Source of the DNA: Paraburkholderia sp.
Lineage (GTDB): Bacteria; Pseudomonadota; Gammaproteobacteria; Burkholderiales; Burkholderiaceae
NCBI RefSeq assembly: GCF_004298475.1
Contig: NZ_SCRP01000015.1
Coordinates: forward strand, 62,001-126,000
DNA length: 64,000 nt
Direction of reading: 5' to 3'
The notes beneath the pieces are model-generated. The model saw only the letters and a list, made by a program, of their open reading frames with translations. It had not been told where the DNA came from and made no database searches. The translations under genes and the position numbers were made by a program. Shown one piece after another: positions 35,685 through 44,060 of this stretch (position 1 is the first letter of the stretch; every line of letters starts with the position of its first letter).

Positions 35685-36620
35685 ATGACTTCATCGGCCG
35701 ACAAATATTCGGTCCTGCTCGAACGCTGCAGCAGCCTCGCCCCGGTGCCGACCGCCGTGGCGCATCCGTGCGATGTGTCCTCGCTCACGGGCGCGCTCGA
35801 CGCCGCGAGCCTCGGCCTGATCGTGCCGCTGCTCGTCGGCCCCGAAGCGAGGATTCGCGCGCTGGCCGACGAAGCGAAGCTGTCGCTCGCGGGCGTCACA
35901 ATCATCGACGCGCCGCATAGCCACGCGGCGGCGGCGCGCGCCGTGCTCGCCGTGCGCTCGGGCGAAGCCGAACTGCTGATGAAAGGCAGCCTGCACTCCG
36001 ACGAACTCCTGCACGAAGTCGCCCAGGCCGCCACGGGCCTGCGCACCGAGCGGCGTCTGTCACACGTCTTCGCCATGGACGTGCCTTCGTATTACAAGCC
36101 GCTCTTCATCACCGACGCCGCCGTCAACATCTTCCCGAAGCTCGCCGACAAAGCCGATATCGTGCGCAACGCAATCGAGCTCGTGCAGGCGCTCGGCATT
36201 GCCGTGCCGAAGGTCGCGATCCTCGCCGCCGTCGAAACGGTGTCCGACAAGATGCCCTCGACAATCGATGCCGCCGCGCTGTGCAAGATGGCCGAGCGCG
36301 GCCAGATCACGGGCGGCGTGCTCGACGGCCCGCTTGCGTTCGACAACGCCATCAGCAAGGAGGCGGCGCGCATCAAGGGCATCGTCTCCGAAGTCGCGGG
36401 CGATCCCGATATCCTGCTCGTGCCCGACCTCGAAGCGGGCAACATGCTCGCGAAGCAGCTCACCTTTCTCGCCGGTGCGGGAGCGGCCGGCATCGTCCTC
36501 GGCGCGCGTGTGCCGATCATCCTGACGAGCCGCGCCGACACCGTGCGCTCGCGCATCGGCAGTTGCGCGATTGCGGTGCTCGTCGCCCACGCGCGACGCA
36601 AGAGCATGGAGCAACTGTGA
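35685..36620 (+). CDS. pta: Phosphate acetyltransferase (enoyl-CoA hydratase/PTA family)
   Basis: This 311-residue protein is a short phosphotransacetylase-type enzyme converting acyl-CoA and phosphate to acyl-phosphate. It has the family stretches GLIVPLLVGPEARIRALADE, MKGSLHSDELLHEV, ITDAAVNIFPKL and GPLAFDNAISKEAARIKGI. It lacks the N-terminal MaoC-like hydratase domain that the annotation name implies. The ATG at 35685 is preferred over one 12 bases upstream because GGAGA lies at the right distance. The stop overlaps the ackA GTG start (GTGA), so the two are coupled. With ackA and the DUF3141 protein it forms a conserved trio. Confidence 0.92.
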   Translation: MTSSADKYSVLLERCSSLAPVPTAVAHPCDVSSLTGALDAASLGLIVPLLVGPEARIRALADEAKLSLAGVTIIDAPHSHAAAARAVLAVRSGEAELLMKGSLHSDELLHEVAQAATGLRTERRLSHVFAMDVPSYYKPLFITDAAVNIFPKLADKADIVRNAIELVQALGIAVPKVAILAAVETVSDKMPSTIDAAALCKMAERGQITGGVLDGPLAFDNAISKEAARIKGIVSEVAGDPDILLVPDLEAGNMLAKQLTFLAGAGAAGIVLGARVPIILTSRADTVRSRIGSCAIAVLVAHARRKSMEQL

Positions 36621-37897
36621 GTACACAACCCGTGCATTCGCCCGTGCATTCGCCCGCGTATTCATCCGCGTATTCATCTGATAAAGGCCACGTCGTGCTC
36701 GTCGTGAACGCGGGCTCGTCGAGCATCAAGTGTTCGGTGTATCGCGTCGTCGACGATCCGGCCGTCGAGGGCGGCACGCGCGCAATCCTCGGCGCGGGCG
36801 GCCAGATCGAAGGGATCGGCGTGTCGCCGCGCGTGGTCGCGCACATGGCCGACGGGCGGCTCATCGTCGACGAGACGTTTCCGGTCGCGCAGGTCGCCGA
36901 CCACGACGGCGCATTTCGCCTCCTGCGCCTCGTGCTCGCGGTGGGCCTGCGCGACACGCCGCCCGCCGCGATCGGCCATCGGGTCGTGCACGGCGGCGCG
37001 CGCCACAGCGACGCCGTGATCATCAACGATGAAGTCATCGACGAACTCGCCGCACTCACGCCGCTGGCGCCGCTGCACCAGCCGCACAATTTGTCGGCGA
37101 TTCGCGCGGTGCGCCAGGCCGCGCCCGAACTCGTGCAGGTCGCCTGCTTCGACACGGCCTTTCACGCAACCAACGGCGTCATGCAGCAGCTTTTCGCCCT
37201 GCCTTACAGCTATTTCAGCGACGGCATCCGCCGCTACGGCTTTCACGGGCTCTCCTACGAATACATCGCGCGGCATCTGCATTCGGTTGCGCCCGACATC
37301 GCGCTCGGGCGCGTGATCGTCGCGCATCTCGGCAACGGCGCGAGCCTGTGCGCGATGAAGGAAGGCAAGAGCGTCGAGACGACCATGGGCCTGACCGCGC
37401 TCGACGGCCTGCCGATGGGCACGCGCAGCGGCGCGCTCGACCCGGGCGCGGTACTCTGGATGATGGCGAGCGGCATGGATCACGACGCCATCGAAAAGCT
37501 GCTGTATCACGAGTCGGGCCTCAAGGGCCTCTCGGGCCTGAGCAGCGACATGCGCGAACTGCTTGCGAGCAGCAGCGAACGGGCAAAGCTCGCCGTCGAT
37601 TTCTACACGTACCGCATCGCGCAGGAGGTGGGCAAGCTCGCGGTGGGGCTCGGCGGACTCGACGCGCTCGTGTTCACGGCGGGCATCGGCGAAAATTCGC
37701 CGCCGGTCCGCGCCCAGGTGGTCGAACGGCTCAAGCCGCTCTTCGGCATGGAAATCCATGCGGAGGCGAACGCCGCGAACAAGGAGCACATCAGCACGCG
37801 CGAAAGTCGTGTGCCCGTATTCGCGGTTCGCACCGACGAGGAAGGCATGATCGCGCTGCACACGGCGCGTCTGCTGCGCGAGGCGACGCGCAAGTAA
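36617..37897 (+). CDS. ackA: Acetate/propionate kinase
   Basis: This 426-residue kinase interconverts acetate (or propionate) and ATP with acetyl-phosphate and ADP. It opens with VLVVNAGSSSIKCSVY (about residues 29-44), and has GHRVVHGG, CFDTAFHA, FHGLSYEYIA and ETTMGLTALDGLPMGTRSG. The start is GTG at 36617; the first 25 residues contain VHSPVHSPAYSSAYSS, coded by two pairs of 12-bp duplications, and are not part of the family core. The later GTG codons could also start translation. A terminator follows at 37977. Confidence 0.94.
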   Translation: MSTQPVHSPVHSPAYSSAYSSDKGHVVLVVNAGSSSIKCSVYRVVDDPAVEGGTRAILGAGGQIEGIGVSPRVVAHMADGRLIVDETFPVAQVADHDGAFRLLRLVLAVGLRDTPPAAIGHRVVHGGARHSDAVIINDEVIDELAALTPLAPLHQPHNLSAIRAVRQAAPELVQVACFDTAFHATNGVMQQLFALPYSYFSDGIRRYGFHGLSYEYIARHLHSVAPDIALGRVIVAHLGNGASLCAMKEGKSVETTMGLTALDGLPMGTRSGALDPGAVLWMMASGMDHDAIEKLLYHESGLKGLSGLSSDMRELLASSSERAKLAVDFYTYRIAQEVGKLAVGLGGLDALVFTAGIGENSPPVRAQVVERLKPLFGMEIHAEANAANKEHISTRESRVPVFAVRTDEEGMIALHTARLLREATRK

Positions 37898-37976
37898 CGT
37901 AATCGGCGGCAACGCACGGAAGTCGGCGCGAGAAAGCACGATTTTTTCCTCAGAAGGAAGAAGCGTGAAGCGATTG

Positions 37977-38012
37977 CGGCCCGTGCGCACCACGGGCCGA
38001 ACCAATTTTTTT
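37977..38012 (+). terminator. Intrinsic terminator after ackA
   Basis: A perfect 9-bp stem CGGCCCGTG has a 5-base loop and is followed by AACCAATTTTTTT. It lies 80 bases past the ackA stop. Confidence 0.8.
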
Positions 38013-38131
38013 CCCGCTCAATGCCGCGCGCATGCACGCGGCAGCCAGCGCGTGCGCCAAGCAGTGAAAGGGCGGCAGCCACGAGCCTGAAAACGTAGAA
38101 TGTCGGCAAGACACCAGCCACGGGAACTGTC

Positions 38132-38377
38132 ATGTCGCAGGCTACGAGCATCAATCAGCGGCCCTTGCAGCCGTTTCATCTCGCGTTTCCGGTGACGAGC
38201 CTCGACCACGCGTGCGCCGCGCGCCTGAAAGACGCGGGCACGCAATTCGTCATCGAGCCGCATATCCGCTTCAAGGGTCAGGTGGGCGAGCAGGCGACCA
38301 TGTTCTTCCTCGATCCGTGCGGCAACGCGCTCGAATTCAAGGCGTTCGCCGATATCGGCCGCCTCTTCGCCAGGTAA
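38132..38377 (+). pseudogene. VOC (glyoxalase-fold) protein with missing middle
   Basis: This 81-residue frame has the normal start of a VOC-family protein ([13 protein letters not shown], with the first metal-ligand His). It also has the normal end ([20 protein letters not shown], then [19 protein letters not shown] with the last ligand Glu). Family members run to about 140 residues; the middle two beta-alpha-beta-beta strands are absent and the join falls near 38205-38225. The reading frame is kept. Without the second metal-binding strand pair the fold should not be complete, so I treat it as a deletion remnant. It could still be expressed. Confidence 0.75.
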
Positions 38378-38390
38378 GGCGCACCGCACG

Positions 38391-39350
38391 ATGGCAAAAA
38401 TGAAAATCCTGTTCTGGCTGCCGCAAGCCGATGCATCGGCATGGCTCCATGGTCTCGCTCGCGCACTGCCCGAGGCCGAACTGCGCGCATGGCAACCGGG
38501 CGATAACGCCGCCGCCGATTACGCGATCGTCTGGCATCCGCCACGCGAACTGCTGGCCGCGCGTCCCGGCTTGCGCGCGATCTTCAATCTCGGCGCGGGC
38601 GTCGATGCGATCCTCGCACTCGAACGCGATCAGCCCGGCTCGCTGCCGCAGGATGCGCTGCTCGTCCGCCTCGAAGATTCGGGCATGGCGCAGCAGATGG
38701 GCGAATACGTGCAGCACGCGGTGCTGCGCTATCTGCGCCGGTTCGACGAATACGCGCTCGCGCAGGCTCGGCGCGAGTGGCACGTCCTCGCGCCGCATCC
38801 GCGCGAAGCGTTCACGGTGGGCGTGCTCGGGCTCGGCGTGCTGGGCGCGCAGGTCGCGCGCGCCATTGCCGCGCTCGGCGTGCCCGTGCGCGGCTTCTCG
38901 CGCAGCGCAAAAACGCTCGATGGCATCGCGACTTATTCGGGCGAGCTGCACGGTGCGCAGTTCGACGCGTTTCTCGACGGCGTGAAGCTGCTCGTGAACC
39001 TGCTGCCCGCCACGCCGGATACGCAGGACATCCTCGACGCACGCGTTTTCGCCAAGCTCGAACGCGGCGCGTATCTCGTGAATGTGGCGCGCGGCTCGCA
39101 TCTCGTTGAGCAGGATCTCATCGACGCGCTCGCGAACGGCACGCTTTCGGCCGCGACGCTCGATGTGTTCCGCGAGGAACCGCTCGCGCCCGATCATCCG
39201 TTCTGGCGCGAGCCGCGCATTACGATCACGCCGCATTGTTCGGCGCTCACGCTGCGCGACGAGGCGATCTCGCAGATCGCGGACAAAATCGAAGCGCTCG
39301 CGCGCGGCGAAACCGTGAGCGGCATCGTGCATATCGGGCGCGGTTACTGA
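38391..39350 (+). CDS. ghrA: Glyoxylate/hydroxypyruvate reductase A-like D-2-hydroxyacid dehydrogenase
   Basis: This 319-residue NAD(P)H-dependent reductase has a Rossmann motif GVLGLGVLGAQVA, the substrate-binding LPATPDTQDIL, the catalytic Arg in NVARGSHLVEQDLI, a Glu in FREEPLAPDHPFW and the His in ITITPHCSALT. These match GhrA, which reduces glyoxylate and hydroxypyruvate. It starts 13 bases after the VOC remnant on the same strand. Short tandem repeats follow its stop. Confidence 0.9.
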   Translation: MAKMKILFWLPQADASAWLHGLARALPEAELRAWQPGDNAAADYAIVWHPPRELLAARPGLRAIFNLGAGVDAILALERDQPGSLPQDALLVRLEDSGMAQQMGEYVQHAVLRYLRRFDEYALAQARREWHVLAPHPREAFTVGVLGLGVLGAQVARAIAALGVPVRGFSRSAKTLDGIATYSGELHGAQFDAFLDGVKLLVNLLPATPDTQDILDARVFAKLERGAYLVNVARGSHLVEQDLIDALANGTLSAATLDVFREEPLAPDHPFWREPRITITPHCSALTLRDEAISQIADKIEALARGETVSGIVHIGRGY

Positions 39351-39371
39351 ACGCCACGGCACACAACACAA

Positions 39372-39398
39372 GCAACACACGCAACACACGCAACACAC
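39372..39398. repeat. Three tandem 9-bp units after ghrA
   Basis: GCAACACAC is repeated three times between the ghrA stop and the HMG-CoA lyase start. Confidence 0.9.
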
Positions 39399-39438
39399 GC
39401 ACATCAAGCAACGCAGGTGATATAGGCAGGAGACAGGC

Positions 39439-40362
39439 ATGACCCTACCCGCAGCAGTAAAGATCGTCGAAGTCGGGCCGCGCGACGGTCTGCAAAACGA
39501 AAAGGACTTCGTTGCCACAGCAACGAAGATCGAGTTGATCGACCGCCTCTCGGCGGCCGGATTCCCGAACATCGAAGCGGCCTCGTTCGTCTCGCCGAAA
39601 TGGGTTCCGCAAATGGCCGACGGCGCCGAAGTCATGGCTGCGATCGAGCGGCGCGCGGGGGCGATCTATTCGGTGCTCACGCCGAACCTGCGCGGCTTCG
39701 AGGGTGCGCTCGCCGCACGTGCCGACGAGATCGTGATTTTCGGCGCCGCGAGCGAAGCGTTCTCGCAGAAGAACATCAACTGCTCGATTGCCGAAAGCAT
39801 CGAGCGCTTCGTGCCGGTCGCGCAAGCCGCGAAGCAACACGGCATGCGCATTCGCGGCAGCGTCTCGTGCGCGCTCGGCTGCCCGTATCAGGGCGAGGTG
39901 CCGGTTGCATCCGTGGTGGATGTGGTCGAGCGTTTCGCCGCGCTCGGCTGCGACGAGATCGACATTGCCGATACGATTGGCGTCGGCACGCCGAAGCGCA
40001 CGCGCGAAGTGTTCGAGGCCGTGACGAAGGTGTTCCCGCGCGAGCGTCTCTCGGGCCACTTCCACGACACCTACGGCCAGGCGCTCGCGAACATCTATGC
40101 GGCGCTGCAGGAAGGCATCGCGATCTTCCACGCTTCGGTGGCGGGACTCGGCGGCTGTCCCTACGCGAAAGGCGCAACGGGCAACGTCGCGACCGAAGAC
40201 GTGCTCTACCTGATGAACGGCCTTGGCATTCACACCGGCGTCGATCTGAACCAGGTCGTCGCAGCGGGCGATTTCATCTCGAATGCCATTGGCCGCGCCA
40301 ACGTCTCGCGTGCGGGCAAGGCGCTGCTCGCGAAGCAGCGCAGCGAAGCCGCATGCGCATAA
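39439..40362 (+). CDS. mvaB: Hydroxymethylglutaryl-CoA lyase
   Basis: This 307-residue enzyme splits HMG-CoA to acetoacetate and acetyl-CoA at the end of leucine breakdown. The start KIVEVGPRDGLQNEK has the catalytic Arg/Asp region, GHFHDTYGQAL supplies metal-ligand histidines and SVAGLGGCPYAKGATGN is the HMG-CoA lyase signature with its active cysteine. The site CAGGAGACAGGC before the ATG is a clear ribosome-binding site. Co-transcription with ghrA is possible. Confidence 0.95.
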   Translation: MTLPAAVKIVEVGPRDGLQNEKDFVATATKIELIDRLSAAGFPNIEAASFVSPKWVPQMADGAEVMAAIERRAGAIYSVLTPNLRGFEGALAARADEIVIFGAASEAFSQKNINCSIAESIERFVPVAQAAKQHGMRIRGSVSCALGCPYQGEVPVASVVDVVERFAALGCDEIDIADTIGVGTPKRTREVFEAVTKVFPRERLSGHFHDTYGQALANIYAALQEGIAIFHASVAGLGGCPYAKGATGNVATEDVLYLMNGLGIHTGVDLNQVVAAGDFISNAIGRANVSRAGKALLAKQRSEAACA

Positions 40363-40422
40363 CGGCACGTAAAGACACGAAACGCATCGCCCGTTGAGTT
40401 GCAGTACGAAGGAACGAATCCA

Positions 40423-40941
40423 ATGACGCAAACGCTTTCCCCCTCGCACGACGATCTGGACGCACTGCCGGATTCGGCACGGCGCGTCGCGCGCCTGCTG
40501 CGCGAACGCGGCCACGAGAAGCCTGTCGTGATGCTGCCCGAAACCGGCAAGACCTCTGCCGAAGCCGCGGCCGGGCTCGGCTGCGAAGTCGCGCAGATCG
40601 CCAAGTCGATCCTCTTTCGCCGCCGCGATGACGACGCGCCCGTGCTCGTGATTGCAAGCGGCGCGAACCGGGTCGATGAAAAGAAAGTCGCGGCGCACGT
40701 GGGCGATATCGGCCGTGCCGATGCGAAGTTCGTGCGCGAGAAGACCGGCTACGCGATTGGCGGCGTCTGCCCGATCGGCCACGCCACGCCGCCCGTCACG
40801 CTCATCGACGCCGATCTGTTCGAACTCGACAGCCTGTGGGCCGCAGCCGGTCACCCGCATGCGGTGTTCAATCTCTCGCCGCAGGAACTGGCCGCGCTGA
40901 CCGGCGCACCCGTGGTCGATGTCGCCTTGCGCGACGCGTGA
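40423..40941 (+). CDS. YbaK/EbsC family aminoacyl-tRNA editing-like protein
   Basis: This 172-residue protein has the YbaK/ProX fold, which deacylates mischarged tRNA in characterised members. It has IAKSILFRRRDD, LVIASGANRVDEKKV and the FVREKTGYAIGGVCPIGH stretch typical of the family. The ATG at 40423 is supported by AAGGA at the right distance; an ATG 24 bases earlier has none. The gene starts a tight run with the DUF1289, MaoC and MBL genes. Confidence 0.88.
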   Translation: MTQTLSPSHDDLDALPDSARRVARLLRERGHEKPVVMLPETGKTSAEAAAGLGCEVAQIAKSILFRRRDDDAPVLVIASGANRVDEKKVAAHVGDIGRADAKFVREKTGYAIGGVCPIGHATPPVTLIDADLFELDSLWAAAGHPHAVFNLSPQELAALTGAPVVDVALRDA

Positions 40942-40943
40942 GC

Positions 40944-41180
40944 ATGACGGCGCATTCCGCTGCCGGTACAACGGCCTCGCCGTGCATCAACATCTGCCGC
41001 ATGAGCGAGGTGAGCGGCCTGTGCGAAGGTTGCCTGCGCACCATCGACGAAATTGCGGCGTGGTCCACGCTCGATGACGAGGCGAAGCGCGCGGTCTGGA
41101 ACGCCATCGAAACGCGTCACGCGCAGTGGATCGCGCAACGCTTCGACGCCGCACCCGCAAGCGAAGAAGGTGCGCAATGA
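40944..41180 (+). CDS. DUF1289 small cysteine-motif protein
   Basis: This 78-residue protein carries SPCINICRMS and GLCEGCLRTIDEIAAW, giving four cysteines in the pattern of DUF1289, a small family thought to bind metal or iron-sulfur. Function is unknown. It starts 3 bases after the YbaK stop, and its stop overlaps the next start by four bases (ATGA), so it is certainly part of the same transcript. Confidence 0.9.
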   Translation: MTAHSAAGTTASPCINICRMSEVSGLCEGCLRTIDEIAAWSTLDDEAKRAVWNAIETRHAQWIAQRFDAAPASEEGAQ

Positions 41181-41611
41181 ACGCGCCGCCCAGGGTCGTG
41201 AAGCACGGCGAAACCTGCCGCTCGACGCTCGCGCTCTCGCCCGATTCGGTGAAGTCGTTTGCCACACTCGTTGGCGATCTGAACCCGCTGCATCACGACG
41301 ACGCTTATGCACGTGAAAGCCGCTTCGGCGGACTGATCGCATCGGGCACGCAGCCCACCGCCCATTTCATGGCGCTGCTTGCGACGCATTTCTCGACCTA
41401 CGCACAACCGCTCGGCCTCGAGTTCGACATCAAGCTCAAGCGCGCAACCTACGCGCACGACGTGCTCACGTTCGAATGGCGCGTCGAAGAAGCGTGGTGG
41501 AAGCAGAGTCTGAATGGCGACCTCGTCAAACTTGCGGGCACGGCGGTCAATCAGGATGGCGAACCCGTTATCGTCGCCAGCGCAACAATTCTCGTCATGC
41601 CGAAACCATGA
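41177..41611 (+). CDS. MaoC-like dehydratase
   Basis: This 144-residue hot-dog-fold protein has the MaoC/R-hydratase core: SFATLVGDLNPLHHDDAYAR, with the catalytic Asp/His pair in DLNPLHHDD, and FGGLIASGTQPTAHFM. It probably hydrates enoyl-CoA to (R)-3-hydroxyacyl-CoA, a known feed of PHA synthesis, but the substrate is unproven. Both its ends overlap neighbouring genes by four bases. Confidence 0.9.
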   Translation: MNAPPRVVKHGETCRSTLALSPDSVKSFATLVGDLNPLHHDDAYARESRFGGLIASGTQPTAHFMALLATHFSTYAQPLGLEFDIKLKRATYAHDVLTFEWRVEEAWWKQSLNGDLVKLAGTAVNQDGEPVIVASATILVMPKP

Positions 41612-42540
41612 GCGCCAGCACACAACTTCCGCCGTCGATCCGCGTGTTCGAGCGCGGCTGGCTTTCGTCGAATAACGTGCTGCTCGTCGACGACGCGCGC
41701 GCCGCGATTGTCGATACCGGCTACGCGACGCACGCGGCACAGACCGTCGCGCTCGTCGAGCGCGCGTTGGGCGCGCGCCCGCTCGATCTCGTCGTCAATA
41801 CGCATCTGCATTCCGATCACTGCGGCGGCAACGCGCAACTGCAAGCCGCGTGGCCGTGCGAAACGCTGATCCCGGCGCGCAGCGCACGCGCCGTGCGCGA
41901 GTGGGACGAGGCACGCCTCTCGTTTCTCGCGACTGGACAGACCTGCCATCGCTTCGGTTTCACCGGCACGCTCGCGCCGGGTGAGCGTCTTGTGCTCGGC
42001 GGTTTCGAGTGGGAGGTGATTGGCGCACCGGGTCACGATCCCGATTCGGTGATGCTCTACGCCGCGCAACCGCGCCTTTTGATCAGCGCCGACGCGCTTT
42101 GGGAAAACGGCTTCGGCGTGATCTTTCCCGAACTCGATGGCGAAAGCGGTTTCGCCGAGCAGCAAGCGGTGCTCGAAGCGATTGCGAAGCTCGATGTGAA
42201 TATCGTGATTCCGGGCCACGGCGCACCGTTCTCGAATGTCGATGCGGCACTCGAACGGGCATTCTCGCGACTCGCGTGGCTACGCGCCGATCCTGCGCGC
42301 AATGCACGCAACGCGTTGAAAGTGCTCGTCGTATTCAAGCTGCTCGAAGTGCGCTCGATGACATTCACCGCGCTGGAGGCGATGCTCGCGCATGCTTCGG
42401 CCATGCGCGCGGCGGCTCGGCAGCTTGCGCCGCAAGCCGCATGGCCTGCGCTCCTTCGTGAACTGGCTGGCGAACTCGCGAAGGGCGGCGCGCTCGTGCT
42501 GGACGGCGAGCGGATCGACGCACGCATGACCGTGGATTAG
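41608..42540 (+). CDS. MBL-fold metallo-hydrolase
   Basis: This 310-residue metallo-beta-lactamase-fold hydrolase has the zinc motif NTHLHSDHCGGN, a later GAPGHDPDS histidine, an SADALWENGF aspartate and the IPGHGAPFSN histidine. That gives a full two-metal set. The C-terminal 100 residues form a helical domain seen in glyoxalase-II-like and related hydrolases. The four-base overlap with the MaoC gene makes it the last gene of the run. The substrate is unknown. Confidence 0.9.
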   Translation: MSASTQLPPSIRVFERGWLSSNNVLLVDDARAAIVDTGYATHAAQTVALVERALGARPLDLVVNTHLHSDHCGGNAQLQAAWPCETLIPARSARAVREWDEARLSFLATGQTCHRFGFTGTLAPGERLVLGGFEWEVIGAPGHDPDSVMLYAAQPRLLISADALWENGFGVIFPELDGESGFAEQQAVLEAIAKLDVNIVIPGHGAPFSNVDAALERAFSRLAWLRADPARNARNALKVLVVFKLLEVRSMTFTALEAMLAHASAMRAAARQLAPQAAWPALLRELAGELAKGGALVLDGERIDARMTVD

Positions 42541-42950
42541 GCGAGAAGCTTCAGCGAAGACGGCCGGGGAATGTGCAGCAATAGTTGTTCGCACAACAGG
42601 CGAACGGATTGCGGCGGGCCGGCAATCGACCGCTATTTTACGAAGCACAATAAAAAAAACGCTCGTCCATTGCTGGGCGAGCGTGAGCATCGTTTACCGA
42701 CGTGATCAAACTATGAAGTTATCATACCCGCGCAAAGAAGCATGCCGAGTAGGTAATTTCCCTAAAGGCGGCTGACGTAAATCAAGAAACGTCTCGCATT
42801 GCATGGACAACATGACGCACCCCGATCCTCGATTCGCGATCCGAATCAATTTTTAGCGAAACCGGGACCGACCCTTGCGCGTTGCAACACGATCCGCCAG
42901 CCCGGATTCACGCCCGCTGCCGCTCGCGTGAACGAAGAGGCGACGCGCTC
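42541..42950. other. Convergent spacer with a minus-strand terminator
   Basis: These 410 bases contain the hairpin at 42652-42684 and an AT-richer stretch at about 42700-42800 with no supported gene. Confidence 0.6.
42652..42684 (-). terminator. Minus-strand intrinsic terminator
   Basis: A 10-bp stem with one G-T pair is followed on the minus strand by TTTTTTTT. It lies about 270 bases beyond the stop of the alpha/beta hydrolase at 42951. Confidence 0.75.
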
Positions 42951-43844
42951 TCAGCGCTCGGTCGCCTCGAAAAACGCAAGCATCTCGCTCACGAGTTCCG
43001 TACCCGCTTCCTCGGGGATGTAGTGGCCGCACGCCAGCGCGCGCCCGCTCACGTCGCGCGCCACCTTGCGCCATTCGTCGAGCGGGTCGAAGCAGCGCTC
43101 GATTGCCCCCTCCTCGCCCCACAGCACGCGCAGCGGGCACGATACTTTGTGACCGCGTTCGAGATCGGCGCGGTCGTGTTCGAGGTCGATCGTTGCGGAC
43201 GCACGGTAGTCCTCGCAGATCGCATGCACCGCGCCGGGCGCGCGCAGCGCAGCGCGATAGGCATCGAGCGCCTCGGGCGCAAACGGCGCGAGCCCCGCGT
43301 GACGATTGCCCATCGTGCGTTCGATGTAAACGTCGGTGTTCTGGCCGATCAGCGTTTCAGGCAGCGGCGCGGGCTGGATCAGGAAGAACCAGTGGAAATA
43401 CAGTGTCGCGAACGTGCGGTCGGTTTGTTCGTACATCGCGAGCGTGGGCGCGATGTCGAGCAGCATCAGACGCTCGACGGCATCCGCATGATCGAGCGCC
43501 ATGCGATGCGCGACGCGCGCGCCGCGATCGTGCGCGCAGACGAGAAACCGCTCGTAACCGAAGTGGCGCATCACCGCCACCTGATCGGCGGCCATCGCGC
43601 GCTTCGAATACGTCACATGCTCCGGGTCGCCCTGCGGCTTCGACGATGCGCCGTAGCCGCGCAGATCCGTCGCGATCACGGTGAAGTGCCGCGCGAGTTC
43701 GTCGGCGCAGCGATGCCAGATCATATGGGTCTGCGGATGGCCGTGCAGCAGCAGCAGCGGCGGCCCCTCACCGCCCTTGACGCCGTGGATGTCGATACCG
43801 CTCGCCGTACCGACGGTAAAGGGCGTGAATGCTTCGAACGGCAT
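42951..43844 (-). CDS. Haloacetate (fluoroacetate) dehalogenase-like hydrolase
   Basis: This 297-residue alpha/beta hydrolase has the pattern of fluoroacetate dehalogenases: nucleophile Asp106 in CAHDRGARVAHR, with Arg107 and Arg110 as carboxylate binders. His151-Trp152 lie in YFHWFFLIQPAPLPE and a Tyr in CEDYRASATIDLE, the residues that bind halide in that family. The base histidine is in ACGHYIPEE. This supports C-halogen cleavage of small haloacids, though some relatives act on other esters or epoxides. A site AGAGAGGGGAC precedes the ATG at 43844. It stands alone and is divergent from the nitronate monooxygenase gene. Confidence 0.82.
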   Translation of the reverse strand: MPFEAFTPFTVGTASGIDIHGVKGGEGPPLLLLHGHPQTHMIWHRCADELARHFTVIATDLRGYGASSKPQGDPEHVTYSKRAMAADQVAVMRHFGYERFLVCAHDRGARVAHRMALDHADAVERLMLLDIAPTLAMYEQTDRTFATLYFHWFFLIQPAPLPETLIGQNTDVYIERTMGNRHAGLAPFAPEALDAYRAALRAPGAVHAICEDYRASATIDLEHDRADLERGHKVSCPLRVLWGEEGAIERCFDPLDEWRKVARDVSGRALACGHYIPEEAGTELVSEMLAFFEATER

Positions 43845-43992
43845 GTCCCCTCTCTTGTTTGAATTGGACGTGTCACATTGTAGGAGGCGTGCGCTGCGCG
43901 CCAGCGTAATTTCCATACTGCCCGAGTAGAAACCGAACACTTGCTCAAAAGCCGCGTACGGTCGCCCCGTGCAGGCCGTACCGTCGCACTCC

Positions 43993-44014
43993 TATAATCG
44001 AACGATCGTTTCGT
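43993..44014 (+). promoter_or_regulatory. -10 box and TetR-like operator of the nitronate monooxygenase gene
   Basis: TATAAT at 43993-43998 is followed at once by the palindromic TCGAACGA-TCGTTTCG (43998-44013, one base inserted). Its position just past the -10 box suggests repression by a TetR-type protein. No regulator gene is adjacent other than a LysR 1.1 kb downstream. Confidence 0.5.
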
Positions 44015-44060
44015 GATTGTCGTTAAGGCCGTCCGCGCGCCGCATAAGGAGACTCACGTC

